A stretch of DNA of 33,531 nt, taken from Bacteroidaceae bacterium. Its GTDB lineage: Bacteria > Bacteroidota > Bacteroidia > Bacteroidales > Bacteroidaceae. Shown piece after piece: positions 1 through 8,791 of the stretch. The DNA is taken from assembly GCA_024398495.1 (NCBI GenBank), contig JAKSJA010000019.1, positions 1-33,531 on the forward strand, written 5' to 3'. The notes under the pieces are model-generated. The model was not told where the DNA came from. It saw only the letters and a program-made list of their open reading frames with translations, and searched no databases. Each line of letters begins with the position of its first letter. The first letter of the stretch is position 1. The translations under genes were made by a program, and so were the position numbers.

Positions 1-47
1 TCAGTACAGAATCACAGTTTTGAAAATTGTTTTTTCAGAGAGTTTTT

Positions 48-76
48 TTTGTTTTTAGAAATAATTTGTACTTTTG
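48..76 (+). promoter_or_regulatory. Candidate Bacteroides-type promoter for the LRR gene
   Basis: TACTTTTG at 69-76 matches the -7 box TAnnTTTG. TTTG at 48-51 is a possible -33 box. Spacing is 17 bases, slightly shorter than the usual 19-21, and the -33 match lies in a T-run, so that half is weak. Confidence 0.45.
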
Positions 77-149
77 CAGACGATGATATTCTCTAAGTGA
101 GGATGGAATCAAAAATTTATTGGTAAAATAGCGTTTGCTGTTATTCGGA

Positions 150-262
150 ACTTTTGAAACGTAGGAAATTTCAAACTATACACCGAAGAATACAATGCAA
201 ATGTTTACGTTTTGCGTGAGCATTTCTTGTTGGTGTATTAGGTTTCCTACGACCTCAAAAGT
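150..262. repeat. Long imperfect inverted repeat (hairpin) in the leader
   Basis: ACTTTTGA at 150-157 pairs with TCAAAAGT at 255-262, and CGTAGGAAA at 160-168 pairs with TTTCCTACG at 243-251. Further in, ATACACC (178-184) pairs with GGTGTAT (232-238), AAGAA (186-190) with TTCTT (224-228), and ATGC (195-198) with GCAT (220-223). The pieces are collinear, so they form one hairpin of about 113 bases with small internal loops. It could be a structured leader RNA, a small palindromic mobile element, or the repeats of an invertible segment. The sequence alone does not decide. Confidence 0.65.
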
Positions 263-289
263 AATGAGAATGTTTCACGCTTTCTTATA

Positions 290-353
290 TCTGTTTAATT
301 GTTGACGCTTGGTGTAAAATGAAATGATTTATTATGTCTAACAATTAAATAGA
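290..353 (+). promoter_or_regulatory. 14-bp stem directly upstream of the start codon
   Basis: Bases 290-303 and 340-353 are complementary over 14 positions, with one G-U wobble and a perfect core TTTAATTGTT / AACAATTAAA. The loop is 36 bases. The right arm ends 6 bases before the ATG at 360, so folding in the mRNA would cover the ribosome-loading region. A regulatory role is inferred. Confidence 0.5.
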
Positions 354-359
354 ACAACT

Positions 360-2078
360 ATGAGAAAGATTAATTTTATGTTTTTGTTTTGCTCATTCAT
401 GATAATGAGCATTGGGGCGAGTGCTTACGATTTTAATGTGAGAAATGCTGATGGTGTGAATATTTATTATAACATCGTTTCTGCTGACGATTTAACTTGT
501 GAAGTAATAGCATTTGGCCATTCATACAATAATTTAAGTGGGATAAATATCCCCGAAAAAGCTAATTATTCTTATGGAAATAATATTACTACTTATTCGG
601 TGACGCGTATTGGAAATTATGCATTCGCTGGTTGTAGTAGCTTGACATCAATAAGGATTCCAAATTCCGTGACGAGTATTGGGAGTTATGCATTCAATGG
701 TTGTACTGGTTTGACATCAATAGAGATTCCAAATTCTGTGACGAGTATTGGAGATTATGCATATCAAAGTTGTACAAGTTTGACATCAATAGAGATTCCA
801 AATTCCGTAACGAGTATTGGAGTGAGATCATTTGCTAATTGTGATATATTGAAATCGGTAACAATTGGTAATTCCGTGACGAGTATTGGAGATCATGCAT
901 TCGCTAGTTGTAGTGGCTTGACATCAGTGACGATTCCAAATTCCGTGACGAGTATCGGAGATAATGCATTCGAGGATTGTACATCTCTTCCTGTAGAAAA
1001 CAAAATTCGTTATGCTGATTGGTATTTAATTAAAGCTGTAGATAAAACATTGTCCACATATGCAATAAAAAATGGTACAAAATGGATTAACAGTGGACAA
1101 TATAGTGGTGCCTTCAGAGATTGCAAAAATATGAAATCCATAGAATCACCAAATACGGTTATGTATGTGAAATCGTATGCATTTGCAAATTGTACTAGTT
1201 TAGAATCCGTAATAGTTAATATTGAAGATTGGAGCAACGCAAATGTGTTTGCAACAATTTCAGCGTTACAAGATAAAACATTTACGTATAAGAATAAAGG
1301 GGTTGAACTTGAACAACACATGGTATTCCCGTCGGAAGTGGTAAGTATTGGTGAAAATTTATTGTATAAATGTACGACGTTAAAATCAATAGAATTTCCG
1401 AAAACGATTAATAGTGTAGGAGAGAACGCATTCAATAGTTGTACAAATTTATCATCAATAAAAGTACATTGGAAAAGACCTTTATCTGTACCTTTGACAA
1501 CATTTAATAATATTGACAAAAGCAAATGTACTCTTTATGTTCCTAAAGGAACGGAAACATTGTATTGGGTTGCACCTGTATGGTCAGAATTTACAAACAT
1601 AGTGGAATATGATGAGCCGGAAGACGTTTCATACTACATTACGATAAACGGTTTGGAAGGTGGCGAGATAATGCAGAAAGTGGATATTGGCATGACTTAT
1701 TCGTACAAATTCAAACCTTACGAAGAATGGGAGATAAACAGCGTGACATTCAACGGAGTGGATGTGACGAGCCAGTTGCAGGACAGCATTTTCTCTACTC
1801 CTGCCATTGCTGGAAATTCTGCGTTGAGTGTAGTATATAAAAAGGTGTCTTCTGCAATAGATGCAGTAGAGGGTAACGATGATGTCCGCATACTGGCAAC
1901 GAGTGGTGCAATAGTGATAAACGGTGCAAAGGCTGGCAAGGCTGTGTCGGTGTATGGTCTTAACGGAAATATGGTGGAAAGCACGAAAACAAATGGTGCA
2001 TCCACGATAGTATCACTTCCGCAGAAAGGTGTTTACATCGTGAAGGTCGGCAATGATGTATTCAAAGTTTCGATATAA
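360..2078 (+). CDS. BspA-type leucine-rich repeat surface protein, T9SS-like C-terminus
   Basis: This is a 572-residue predicted exported protein. A signal peptide (about residues 1-22, ending GASA) is followed by Treponema/BspA-type LRRs (LRR_5 family) with the unit VTSIGxxAFxxCxxLTSIxIPNS. Six units around residues 79-217 are nearly identical, and more degenerate LRRs run to about residue 400. Residues 424-495 form a small beta-domain often found at the end of BspA proteins. The last ~75 residues end in GVYIVKVGNDVFKVSI, which resembles a type A T9SS sorting domain, so cell-surface delivery by the type IX system is inferred. The family includes adhesins that bind host matrix or other bacteria; the ligand here is unknown. 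The LRR half appears more AT-rich than the C-terminal part, compatible with repeat turnover or domain exchange. The gene stands alone, convergent with recG. Confidence 0.88.
   Translation: MRKINFMFLFCSFMIMSIGASAYDFNVRNADGVNIYYNIVSADDLTCEVIAFGHSYNNLSGINIPEKANYSYGNNITTYSVTRIGNYAFAGCSSLTSIRIPNSVTSIGSYAFNGCTGLTSIEIPNSVTSIGDYAYQSCTSLTSIEIPNSVTSIGVRSFANCDILKSVTIGNSVTSIGDHAFASCSGLTSVTIPNSVTSIGDNAFEDCTSLPVENKIRYADWYLIKAVDKTLSTYAIKNGTKWINSGQYSGAFRDCKNMKSIESPNTVMYVKSYAFANCTSLESVIVNIEDWSNANVFATISALQDKTFTYKNKGVELEQHMVFPSEVVSIGENLLYKCTTLKSIEFPKTINSVGENAFNSCTNLSSIKVHWKRPLSVPLTTFNNIDKSKCTLYVPKGTETLYWVAPVWSEFTNIVEYDEPEDVSYYITINGLEGGEIMQKVDIGMTYSYKFKPYEEWEINSVTFNGVDVTSQLQDSIFSTPAIAGNSALSVVYKKVSSAIDAVEGNDDVRILATSGAIVINGAKAGKAVSVYGLNGNMVESTKTNGASTIVSLPQKGVYIVKVGNDVFKVSI
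595..1008 (+). repeat. Six tandem 69-bp units encoding identical-length LRRs
   Basis: ATTCsGTGACGAGTATTGG-like segments begin at 595, 664, 733, 802, 871 and 940, an exact 69-base period (23 codons). The middle copies are nearly identical in DNA, not only in protein. That points to recent duplication or homogenisation and to possible copy-number variation by recombination or slippage. Confidence 0.85.
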
Positions 2079-2113
2079 ACCTAAAGTGTCTACATCAAAA
2101 CGGTAAAAAATAT

Positions 2114-2156
2114 CTGAAAAATAAAAACAACAAGGGGGGCTATGATATTGCTCCCC
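2114..2156 (-). terminator. Intrinsic terminator of the upp-recG operon
   Basis: On the minus strand GGGGAGC (2156-2150) can pair with GCCCCCC (2140-2134), with one A-C mismatch. A T-rich tract follows at 2133-2114. The stem overlaps the recG stop codon. It lies in the short gap between two convergent genes. Confidence 0.6.
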
Positions 2157-4242
2157 AGTTGATGTTGTCTTTTTTCAATTCTGCAAGACGACGCCAGACG
2201 AGGGAATAATCGGGATTCGTGCAGTCAAGGTCGGCATCTATTATCGCCTGTGCCTCATCACGTGCCATCTGCACGATGATGCCGTCATGGGCAATATCTG
2301 CCAATTTGAGGTCGAATGCCATACCGCTCTGCTGTGTTCCTTCCAAATCGCCCGGTCCACGCAGTTTAAGGTCTGCCTCAGCAATGGCGAAACCGTCATT
2401 GGTCTCACACATTATATCTATACGTTTGCGCACATCGCTCGTCTTTGCCGTTGAGTCCTTAGTGACAAGAATACAATAACTCTGGTCAGCCCCACGACCT
2501 ACACGTCCACGCAACTGATGCAGTTGGGACAGCCCAAACCGTTCTGCGTTTATGATTACCATGACGGAAGCATTAGGAACGTTGACGCCTACTTCGATGA
2601 CTGTTGTTGCTACAAGTATTTGTGTTTCTCCACTGACAAACCGCTGCATCTCTATCTCCTTGTCTGCAGGCTTCATCTTGCCATGCACCTTACTCAAACG
2701 AAATTCAGGGAATACATGTTGCAGATGTTCATATCCGTCTTCCAGATTTTTAAGGTCTATCTTCTCGCTTTCTTCAATGAGAGGAAAGACGATATATACC
2801 TGTCTGCCTTCATTGACCTGCTGGCGGATACCATCATAAAGGCTCACCGTCTGACTCTCCTGTTTATGAACGGTATGTATAGGCTTGCGCCCCGGTGGCA
2901 GTTCGTCTATGATGCTCACGTCAAGGTCGCCATATACCGTCATTGCCAGAGTACGCGGAATGGGTGTTGCCGTCATGACAAGAACATGCGGTGGATTCGC
3001 GTTTTTCTGCCATAGTTTTGCCCGTTGTGCCACACCGAAACGATGTTGCTCATCAACAACAGCAAAACCAAGATTTTTGAACTGTACATTGTCCTCCGTT
3101 ATGGCATGAGTGCCTACAAGAATGTTTATTGTTCCATCGAGTAGTTCGGATAAAATCTTTTCTCTTTTCTTTCCCTTGACAATGCCAGTAAGCAGCTGCA
3201 CATTTATCGGCATATCTTTCAGGAACTCGCGTATGGTTGCGAGATGTTGTTCTGCAAGAATCTCCGTTGGAGCCATGATACAAGCCTGATAACCATTGTC
3301 GATTGCTATCAGCATGGACATGAGAGCAACAAGAGTCTTTCCCGACCCCACATCGCCCTGCAAAAGACGATTCATCTGACGACCGCTGCCACAGTCCTTT
3401 CTTATCTCACGGATGACACGTTTCTGCGCTCCTGTAAGTTCAAACGGAAGATATTTATTATAAAAGGTATTAAACACATCTCCAACCTTTGAAAAGATGT
3501 ACCCACGGTATTTTCTCCGTTGGTCGCTGGCATAACGCAGAATGTTGAGTTGGATGTAAAATAGTTCTTCAAACTTCATCCTTTGTATCGCATTCGCCAG
3601 TTGATGTTGTGTCTTCGGGAAATGGATTGCACGCATTGCCGTATCTCTGTCCATAAGATGCAAACGGTCAACGATAAAAGGAGGAAGAGTCTCCGATAAA
3701 TTCGGCATTTTTTCCAACATCGAACTTATTACCTTACCCATCTGACGGGATGTAAGCCCGGTGGTTTTCATTTTTTCTGTAGTGATGTAAGCAGGTTGTA
3801 ATTTCAGATTGTCAAACTGCACATCTGCAACCTTTTCCATTTCCGGATGGGATATATTGATTCTTCCCTGAAAGACTGTAGGCTTGCCGAATACAACATA
3901 CTCCTCTCCGACATGATATTGCCGTGTTACATATTTAACTCCCTGAAACCACACCAAGTCCATGACGCCATGTCCATCGGTGAAATGGGCCACCAAACGC
4001 TGTTTGCGCGGTCCCATCTGAAAGGTTTCATAAGAGAGGATTTTTCCTTTCACCTGCACGTATGCCATTGTGGGTGTAAGGTCTTTTATGGCATACAGAT
4101 GAGTGCGGTCAACATACTTATATGGGTAATACTGCAACAGGTCATCATTTTTGAATATGTTGAGTTCATTATTCAGCAACCGTTTCCTCTGTGGTCCGAC
4201 ACCGGGAAGATACTGTATGTCCTGTTGTAGAAATGTCATCAT
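2140..4242 (-). CDS. recG: ATP-dependent DNA helicase RecG
   Basis: This 700-residue superfamily 2 helicase remodels stalled replication forks and Holliday-type branched DNA. The order is standard: an N-terminal wedge/OB region (about 1-240), then a helicase core with Walker A GDVGSGKT near residue 300, the DEQH box near residue 396 (VVDEQHRFGV), motif III TATPIPRT, the RecG-typical ELPPGRKPI, and a C-terminal helicase domain with HQLRGRVGRG. The length is normal for the family. The ATG overlaps the upp stop in an ATGA arrangement (4239-4242), implying translational coupling. A second ATG follows immediately at 4239. Confidence 0.97.
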   Translation of the reverse strand: MMTFLQQDIQYLPGVGPQRKRLLNNELNIFKNDDLLQYYPYKYVDRTHLYAIKDLTPTMAYVQVKGKILSYETFQMGPRKQRLVAHFTDGHGVMDLVWFQGVKYVTRQYHVGEEYVVFGKPTVFQGRINISHPEMEKVADVQFDNLKLQPAYITTEKMKTTGLTSRQMGKVISSMLEKMPNLSETLPPFIVDRLHLMDRDTAMRAIHFPKTQHQLANAIQRMKFEELFYIQLNILRYASDQRRKYRGYIFSKVGDVFNTFYNKYLPFELTGAQKRVIREIRKDCGSGRQMNRLLQGDVGSGKTLVALMSMLIAIDNGYQACIMAPTEILAEQHLATIREFLKDMPINVQLLTGIVKGKKREKILSELLDGTINILVGTHAITEDNVQFKNLGFAVVDEQHRFGVAQRAKLWQKNANPPHVLVMTATPIPRTLAMTVYGDLDVSIIDELPPGRKPIHTVHKQESQTVSLYDGIRQQVNEGRQVYIVFPLIEESEKIDLKNLEDGYEHLQHVFPEFRLSKVHGKMKPADKEIEMQRFVSGETQILVATTVIEVGVNVPNASVMVIINAERFGLSQLHQLRGRVGRGADQSYCILVTKDSTAKTSDVRKRIDIMCETNDGFAIAEADLKLRGPGDLEGTQQSGMAFDLKLADIAHDGIIVQMARDEAQAIIDADLDCTNPDYSLVWRRLAELKKDNINWGAIS

Positions 4243-4889
4243 GCTTTTTCTCCGTAGAGAAGGTCACCGGCATCACCAAGTCCCGGTACTATGTAAGAAT
4301 GTTCATTCAGTTCTTCATCAATGGCAGCACAATACACTTCTGTCTCTTTCGGCAAAACATCTTCAAGGAACTTGAATGCCGGCCTTGCAGCAATCACAGC
4401 GGCAACGATGATACGTTTTGGATGTCCCTTGGCAAGCATTGCCTGCACAGCAAGGTCCAGACTCTTGCCTGTTGCCAACATAGGGTCAACGATGACAAGT
4501 GTCTTTCCATCAATAGATGGAGATGCTATATATTCCGTATGAACAACAAAATTTTTCTCATCAACATATTCCCGATAAGCCGAGACAAATGCATTTTCAG
4601 CATTGTCGAAGATGTCAAGGAACCCTTGATGGAAAGGTAACCCTGCACGAAGAATGGTGCAGAGAACAATAGTATCCGAAGGAACACGACAGGTCGCCTT
4701 GCCAAGACAAGACCACACTTCCTTATCCTCATAATCCAACGTCTTACTTATCTCGTAAGCCATCAGAGAGCCTATACGGCCGATATTTTTACGAAAACGA
4801 AGTCTTTCCTGTTGAATGTTTTTGTCACGTATTTCTGATAAAAACTGATTCAACACCGTGTTTCTTTCACTAAAATTGATTATCTTCAT
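4239..4889 (-). CDS. upp: Uracil phosphoribosyltransferase
   Basis: The 216-residue cytosolic enzyme makes UMP from uracil and PRPP in pyrimidine salvage. The PRPP-binding loop reads DPMLATGKS (most homologues have GGS), and the C-terminal uracil-binding motif GLGDAGD is present. RAGLPFHQG matches the conserved central segment. I start it at the ATG at 4889. The frame stays open to a TTG at 4904, but that codon lies in the likely promoter -7 box (4902-4909) and adds only five residues (LHKNP). The stop overlaps recG by four bases. Pairing with recG is probably simple co-transcription rather than shared function. Confidence 0.95.
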   Translation of the reverse strand: MKIINFSERNTVLNQFLSEIRDKNIQQERLRFRKNIGRIGSLMAYEISKTLDYEDKEVWSCLGKATCRVPSDTIVLCTILRAGLPFHQGFLDIFDNAENAFVSAYREYVDEKNFVVHTEYIASPSIDGKTLVIVDPMLATGKSLDLAVQAMLAKGHPKRIIVAAVIAARPAFKFLEDVLPKETEVYCAAIDEELNEHSYIVPGLGDAGDLLYGEKA

Positions 4890-4901
4890 GGGATTTTTAT
4901 G

Positions 4902-4909
4902 CAAAAATA
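4902..4909 (-). promoter_or_regulatory. Candidate -7 box for upp-recG
   Basis: The minus strand reads TATTTTTG, a match to TAnnTTTG, 13 bases before the ATG at 4889. No TTTG box sits at the usual 19-21-base distance (the nearest is at 4922-4925, only 12 bases away), so support is partial. Confidence 0.4.
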
Positions 4910-4953
4910 ATATAAAAAACCCAAATCAATAGTGTTTCCAATAAAAAAATTAG

Positions 4954-4961
4954 TAAATTTG
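4954..4961 (+). promoter_or_regulatory. Candidate -7 box for pckA
   Basis: TAAATTTG matches TAnnTTTG 47 bases before the pckA ATG, in the divergent gap between upp and pckA. No clear -33 TTTG is present at the expected distance. Confidence 0.45.
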
Positions 4962-5008
4962 CAATTCCAATCAGGATAAACAGGTTATAGTTATATAAAT
5001 ATAAAGAT

Positions 5009-6613
5009 ATGGCAAATATTGATTTAACAAAGTATGGCATCAATGGTGTTAAGGAGATTGTGTACAATCCATCTTGGGAAACACTGTTTGATGAAGAAAC
5101 GAAACCAGAGCTTACTGGTTTCGATAAAGGACAACAGACGGAACTCGGTGCTGTTAATGTAATGACGGGAATCTATACAGGCCGTTCTCCAAAAGACAAG
5201 TTTATCGTCTATGATGAAAACTCAAAAGATACAGTCTGGTGGACAACCCCAGAATACCCTAACGACAACAAGAAATGCAGCGAAGAAAGCTGGAAAGCAC
5301 TCAAGGAGTTGGCAGTAAAAGAACTCTCTAACAAAAAACTGTATGTCGTTGACGGTTTCTGCGGTGCCAACAAAGACACACGCATGAAGGTGCGCTTTAT
5401 CATGGAGGTGGCATGGCAAGCACATTTCGTTAAGAATATGTTTATCCGCCCTATTGACAAGGAGGAAGAAGAACAGGAACCTGATTTCATCGTTTATACA
5501 GCTTCAAAGGCAAAAGTAGAGAACTACAAAGAACTCGGTCTTAATTCAGAAACAGCAATAGTGTTCAACGTAACAAGCAAGGAACAAGTAATTCTCAACA
5601 CATGGTATGGTGGCGAGATGAAGAAAGGAATGTTCTCAATGATGAACTATTTCCTGCCTCTCAAAGGTATTGCCGCATGCCACTGTTCTGCCAACACCGA
5701 CCTCAATGGCGAGAACACAGCACTTTTCTTCGGACTCTCCGGCACAGGCAAGACTACACTTTCCACAGACCCTAAGCGTCTGCTCATCGGTGACGACGAA
5801 CATGGATGGGATGACAACGGTGTCTTCAACTTCGAAGGAGGATGTTACGCAAAGGTTATCAACCTTGACAAAGAGGCTGAGCCAGACATCTACAATGCCA
5901 TCAAACGAAATGCACTCCTCGAAAACGTCACTGTTGATGAAAACGGCAAGATAGATTTCAATGACAAGAGCAAGACAGAGAATACCCGCGTTTCATATCC
6001 TATTGACTTCATAGACAAGATAGTGAAACCTATCTCTCACGGACCTGCGGCAAAACAGGTTATCTTCCTTTCTGCTGATGCCTTTGGAGTGTTGCCGCCT
6101 GTAAGCATCCTGACACCAGAACAATGCAAGTATTATTTCCTCTCTGGATTTACGGCAAAACTGGCAGGTACAGAACGTGGCATCACTGAGCCAACACCGA
6201 CATTCTCAGCATGTTTCGGACAGGCATTCCTCGAGTTGCATCCTACAAAATATGCTCACGAACTTGTCCGCAAGATGGAGATATCCGGAGCAAAGGCATA
6301 CCTCGTGAACACAGGATGGAACGGTACTGGAAAGAGAATTTCTATCAAGGACACACGTGGCATTATTGATGCAATACTTAATGGCAGCATCAATGAAGCA
6401 CCTACAAAGAAGATTCCTTATTTCGATTTTGAGGTCCCTACACAGTTGCCGGGCGTCGATTCTGCAATCCTTGACCCACGCGACACGTATCCTAATGCCG
6501 CACAATGGGAAGAAAAAGCAAAAGATTTGGCATCCCGCTTCATAAAGAACTTCAAGAAATATGAATACAACGCAGACGGAAAGGCATTGGTAAATGCCGG
6601 TCCTAAGTTGTAA
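5009..6613 (+). CDS. pckA: Phosphoenolpyruvate carboxykinase (ATP)
   Basis: The 534-residue cytosolic enzyme interconverts oxaloacetate + ATP and PEP + CO2 + ADP. In anaerobic Bacteroidales it usually runs in the carboxylating direction, fixing CO2 on the way to succinate and propionate (family knowledge). Visible motifs are the P-loop [11 protein letters not shown] near residue 243, the metal-binding and lid segment [18 protein letters not shown] just after it, the [14 protein letters not shown] segment, and [11 protein letters not shown] in the C-terminal half. Length and motif order are those of the ATP-type (not GTP-type) family. It has its own promoter candidate and a 74-base gap to dut, so it is probably monocistronic. 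It has the typical codon use of a highly expressed gene here. Confidence 0.97.
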   Translation: MANIDLTKYGINGVKEIVYNPSWETLFDEETKPELTGFDKGQQTELGAVNVMTGIYTGRSPKDKFIVYDENSKDTVWWTTPEYPNDNKKCSEESWKALKELAVKELSNKKLYVVDGFCGANKDTRMKVRFIMEVAWQAHFVKNMFIRPIDKEEEEQEPDFIVYTASKAKVENYKELGLNSETAIVFNVTSKEQVILNTWYGGEMKKGMFSMMNYFLPLKGIAACHCSANTDLNGENTALFFGLSGTGKTTLSTDPKRLLIGDDEHGWDDNGVFNFEGGCYAKVINLDKEAEPDIYNAIKRNALLENVTVDENGKIDFNDKSKTENTRVSYPIDFIDKIVKPISHGPAAKQVIFLSADAFGVLPPVSILTPEQCKYYFLSGFTAKLAGTERGITEPTPTFSACFGQAFLELHPTKYAHELVRKMEISGAKAYLVNTGWNGTGKRISIKDTRGIIDAILNGSINEAPTKKIPYFDFEVPTQLPGVDSAILDPRDTYPNAAQWEEKAKDLASRFIKNFKKYEYNADGKALVNAGPKL

Positions 6614-6651
6614 AAAAACTTAATAACACACTGAATCTTAGAAACTTTTTG

Positions 6652-6659
6652 TATATTTG
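6652..6659 (+). promoter_or_regulatory. Candidate -7 box for the dut operon
   Basis: TATATTTG matches TAnnTTTG 28 bases before the dut ATG at 6688. I see no good -33 box. The site lies upstream of the chosen ATG and overlaps an in-frame TTG extension, which argues against that extension. Confidence 0.45.
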
Positions 6660-6687
6660 CATTTGCAGATATACAAGAAGTTTTTTT

Positions 6688-7122
6688 ATGATTAAAATTC
6701 CCATAATAAACAAAAGTAAGCATAGTCTTCCCGAATATGCCACACCATTGAGTGCGGGCATGGACTTACGTGCAAATATAGATGCGCCAATATTGTTGAA
6801 ACCATTACAGAGAGCATTGATACCGACAGGGTTGTATATCGCTTTACCAGAAGGATATGAAGCACAGATACGACCTCGCAGTGGATTGGCAATAAAAAAA
6901 GGCATTTCCATTGTCAACGCTCCGGGCACCATTGACGCTGATTATAGAGGAGAGATTGGAATCATATTGGTAAATCTCAGCAATGAGGATTTTATCGTAG
7001 AAGACGGGGAACGTATAGCACAAATGGTGATAGCACGTTACGAACATATTAAATTCGAAAAAGTAGATACACTGGATGAGACTGAAAGAGGTTCTGGCGG
7101 TTTTGGTCATACTGGCATCTAA
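6688..7122 (+). CDS. dut: dUTP diphosphatase (dUTPase)
   Basis: The 144-residue trimeric enzyme hydrolyses dUTP to dUMP and PPi, keeping uracil out of DNA and feeding thymidylate synthesis. All five family motifs are visible: [32 protein letters not shown] (with the catalytic Asp), GERIAQMVI, and [10 protein letters not shown] as the C-terminal arm. I start at the ATG at 6688; a TTG at 6649 would add 13 residues with no family counterpart. The last 47 bases are shared, in another frame, with the start of the TPR gene. Confidence 0.97.
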   Translation: MIKIPIINKSKHSLPEYATPLSAGMDLRANIDAPILLKPLQRALIPTGLYIALPEGYEAQIRPRSGLAIKKGISIVNAPGTIDADYRGEIGIILVNLSNEDFIVEDGERIAQMVIARYEHIKFEKVDTLDETERGSGGFGHTGI

Positions 7123-8791
7123 CATCCCTTACATCGTCCATGCTGCGGACGAAGACAAGAGAGAAAGATTCCAATACCTTTTCCTTGAGTCAGTAAGACA
7201 ACAGGAGAAAGGGAACTATACAGGTGCTTTCGACTTACTGAAAGAATGTGAAGCCATTGACTCTACGTCTGCGGAAGTCAATTATATGCTGTCCAGATAT
7301 TACTATAACCTGAAAGACACACCGTCAAGCAGGTCGTATATAGAAAAAGCATCGAGATTTGCTCCTGACAATGCCTATTACAAGGGGTTGTTGGCTAACC
7401 ATGCCTTACAGAATCAGGAATATGACAAAGCTATTGCCATATATGAGCAGATATATGAACAGGACCATGAACGCGGGGATATTCTTGAGATTATAACAGA
7501 ATTGGCCCGCAGAACTGAAAAATATGACAAGGCAATATGGGCATTGGACAAGTTGGAAATTCTGGAAGGCAAGACAGAAAGCCGTTCCATGATGAAATAT
7601 CACCTGTTCATAGCACAGAAACAAGACGACAAGGCATTGGCAGAACTTAACACCCTATCGGAAAAATATCCCTATGACCTCAACTATAAAGTCATAATGG
7701 GGGACTTCTACATGACACATGAGCAGGAAGACAGAGCGCTGAAGATATATCACGATGTATTGCAACAAGAACCCGACAACATTACCGGGCAGATGTCCTT
7801 GTACCAGTATTATGCAACCAACAATGACTCTGTAAACAAACAAAGCCTGCTCGAGCAAATGCTGTTAAACAAAAACATCACTTCTGAAACTCGGGTATAT
7901 CTTGTCCGTATGGCGGTGGAGGATTTCGCAAGAGAAGAAAAAGACAGTACAGAGATAATCAAATTCTTCCAGTCAATATTACAATATCCGCAAGAAGACC
8001 AAACCGTGAAAACCATGTATGCCTTGTATCTTGAAAGCATAAACATTCCACATGACACCATAGCTCCAATACTTACTGAAATCCTTGAAAAAGAGCCGAG
8101 CGATGCATCGATACGTGTCAAATTGATAGAATATGCATGGGAAAACAAGGATTTCCAAAAGATAATAGACCTATGTATTCCTGCCCGACAATACAATCCT
8201 GACGAGCTGGCGTTTTACTATTATCAGGGAATGGCAAACTTTCAATTGAAGAAACAAGATGAAGTAATAAAAATCCTGCAACAGGGTATCAGCACGATCA
8301 ATGAAGAAAGTAACCCAGAAATCGTTTCCGACTTCTACGCTTTTCTCGGTGACACTTATGAACAAAAGGGCATGACAGATAAGGCCTTTGCAGCATACGA
8401 CTCTTGCCTACAATGGAAACCAGACAACATCGGATGTTTGAACAATTACGCTTATTATCTCAGCGTAAAGAACAGGGAGTTGGACAAAGCAGAACAGATG
8501 AGTTTCAAAACAATCATAAAAGAGCCAAACAATCCTACATATTTAGATACGTATGCGTGGATATTGTTTCAGCAGGGCAGATATGAAGATGCAAAAAAAT
8601 ATATTGACAAAACATTGGCCGCTGTAGATTCTACAGATAACGACGCAACGCTATATGACCACGCCGGGGATATTTATGCGAAGAATGGAGATATAATAAA
8701 AGCGGTTGAATTTTGGGAAAAAGCATTGCAAATGCAATATTCAAAACTCATAGCACGCAAGATAAAAAAACGTACATACATAAAAAAATGA
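7076..8791 (+). CDS. Exported tetratricopeptide-repeat protein
   Basis: The 571-residue protein has a credible signal peptide (residues 1-23, ending IVHA). Many TPR-like helical pairs follow (for example [64 protein letters not shown]), spanning most of residues 30-560. TPR arrays are protein-binding scaffolds, and a periplasmic or membrane-associated role is inferred. The ATG at 7076 lies 47 bases inside dut. Starting there yields a complete signal peptide, which supports the overlap. The stop overlaps the next ATG (ATGA, 8788-8791). Its place between dut and a lipoprotein/EnvC-like pair suggests an envelope role; the partner is unknown. Confidence 0.9.
   Translation: MRLKEVLAVLVILASNIPYIVHAADEDKRERFQYLFLESVRQQEKGNYTGAFDLLKECEAIDSTSAEVNYMLSRYYYNLKDTPSSRSYIEKASRFAPDNAYYKGLLANHALQNQEYDKAIAIYEQIYEQDHERGDILEIITELARRTEKYDKAIWALDKLEILEGKTESRSMMKYHLFIAQKQDDKALAELNTLSEKYPYDLNYKVIMGDFYMTHEQEDRALKIYHDVLQQEPDNITGQMSLYQYYATNNDSVNKQSLLEQMLLNKNITSETRVYLVRMAVEDFAREEKDSTEIIKFFQSILQYPQEDQTVKTMYALYLESINIPHDTIAPILTEILEKEPSDASIRVKLIEYAWENKDFQKIIDLCIPARQYNPDELAFYYYQGMANFQLKKQDEVIKILQQGISTINEESNPEIVSDFYAFLGDTYEQKGMTDKAFAAYDSCLQWKPDNIGCLNNYAYYLSVKNRELDKAEQMSFKTIIKEPNNPTYLDTYAWILFQQGRYEDAKKYIDKTLAAVDSTDNDATLYDHAGDIYAKNGDIIKAVEFWEKALQMQYSKLIARKIKKRTYIKK

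Larger units (their letters stand above)
1..359. other. Gene-free leader region upstream of the LRR gene
   Basis: No credible coding frame is visible here. The stretch holds a Bacteroides-type promoter candidate (48-76), a long imperfect inverted repeat (150-262) and a second stem (290-353) ending 6 bases before the ATG at 360. If the promoter is right, the LRR gene has a structured 5' leader of roughly 275 bases. The sequence is strongly AT-rich. Confidence 0.6.

Noticed and set aside
169-242. Invertible promoter segment as a firm call
   Set aside because: The flanking inverted repeats are present, but the enclosed segment has no TAnnTTTG box in either orientation and no recombinase gene is near, so it is kept only as an alternative.
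1010-1525. A 171-codon minus-strand frame inside the LRR gene
   Set aside because: It is antisense to a clearly coding repeat protein, with no start context or family match.
3053-3283. Additional minus-strand frame within recG
   Set aside because: It is a shadow in another frame of conserved helicase motifs; no independent support.
8713-8787. 25-residue extension of the DUF4292 lipoprotein
   Set aside because: It starts at TTG and would hide the lipoprotein signal peptide; the ATG at 8788 overlaps the upstream stop in the usual ATGA manner.
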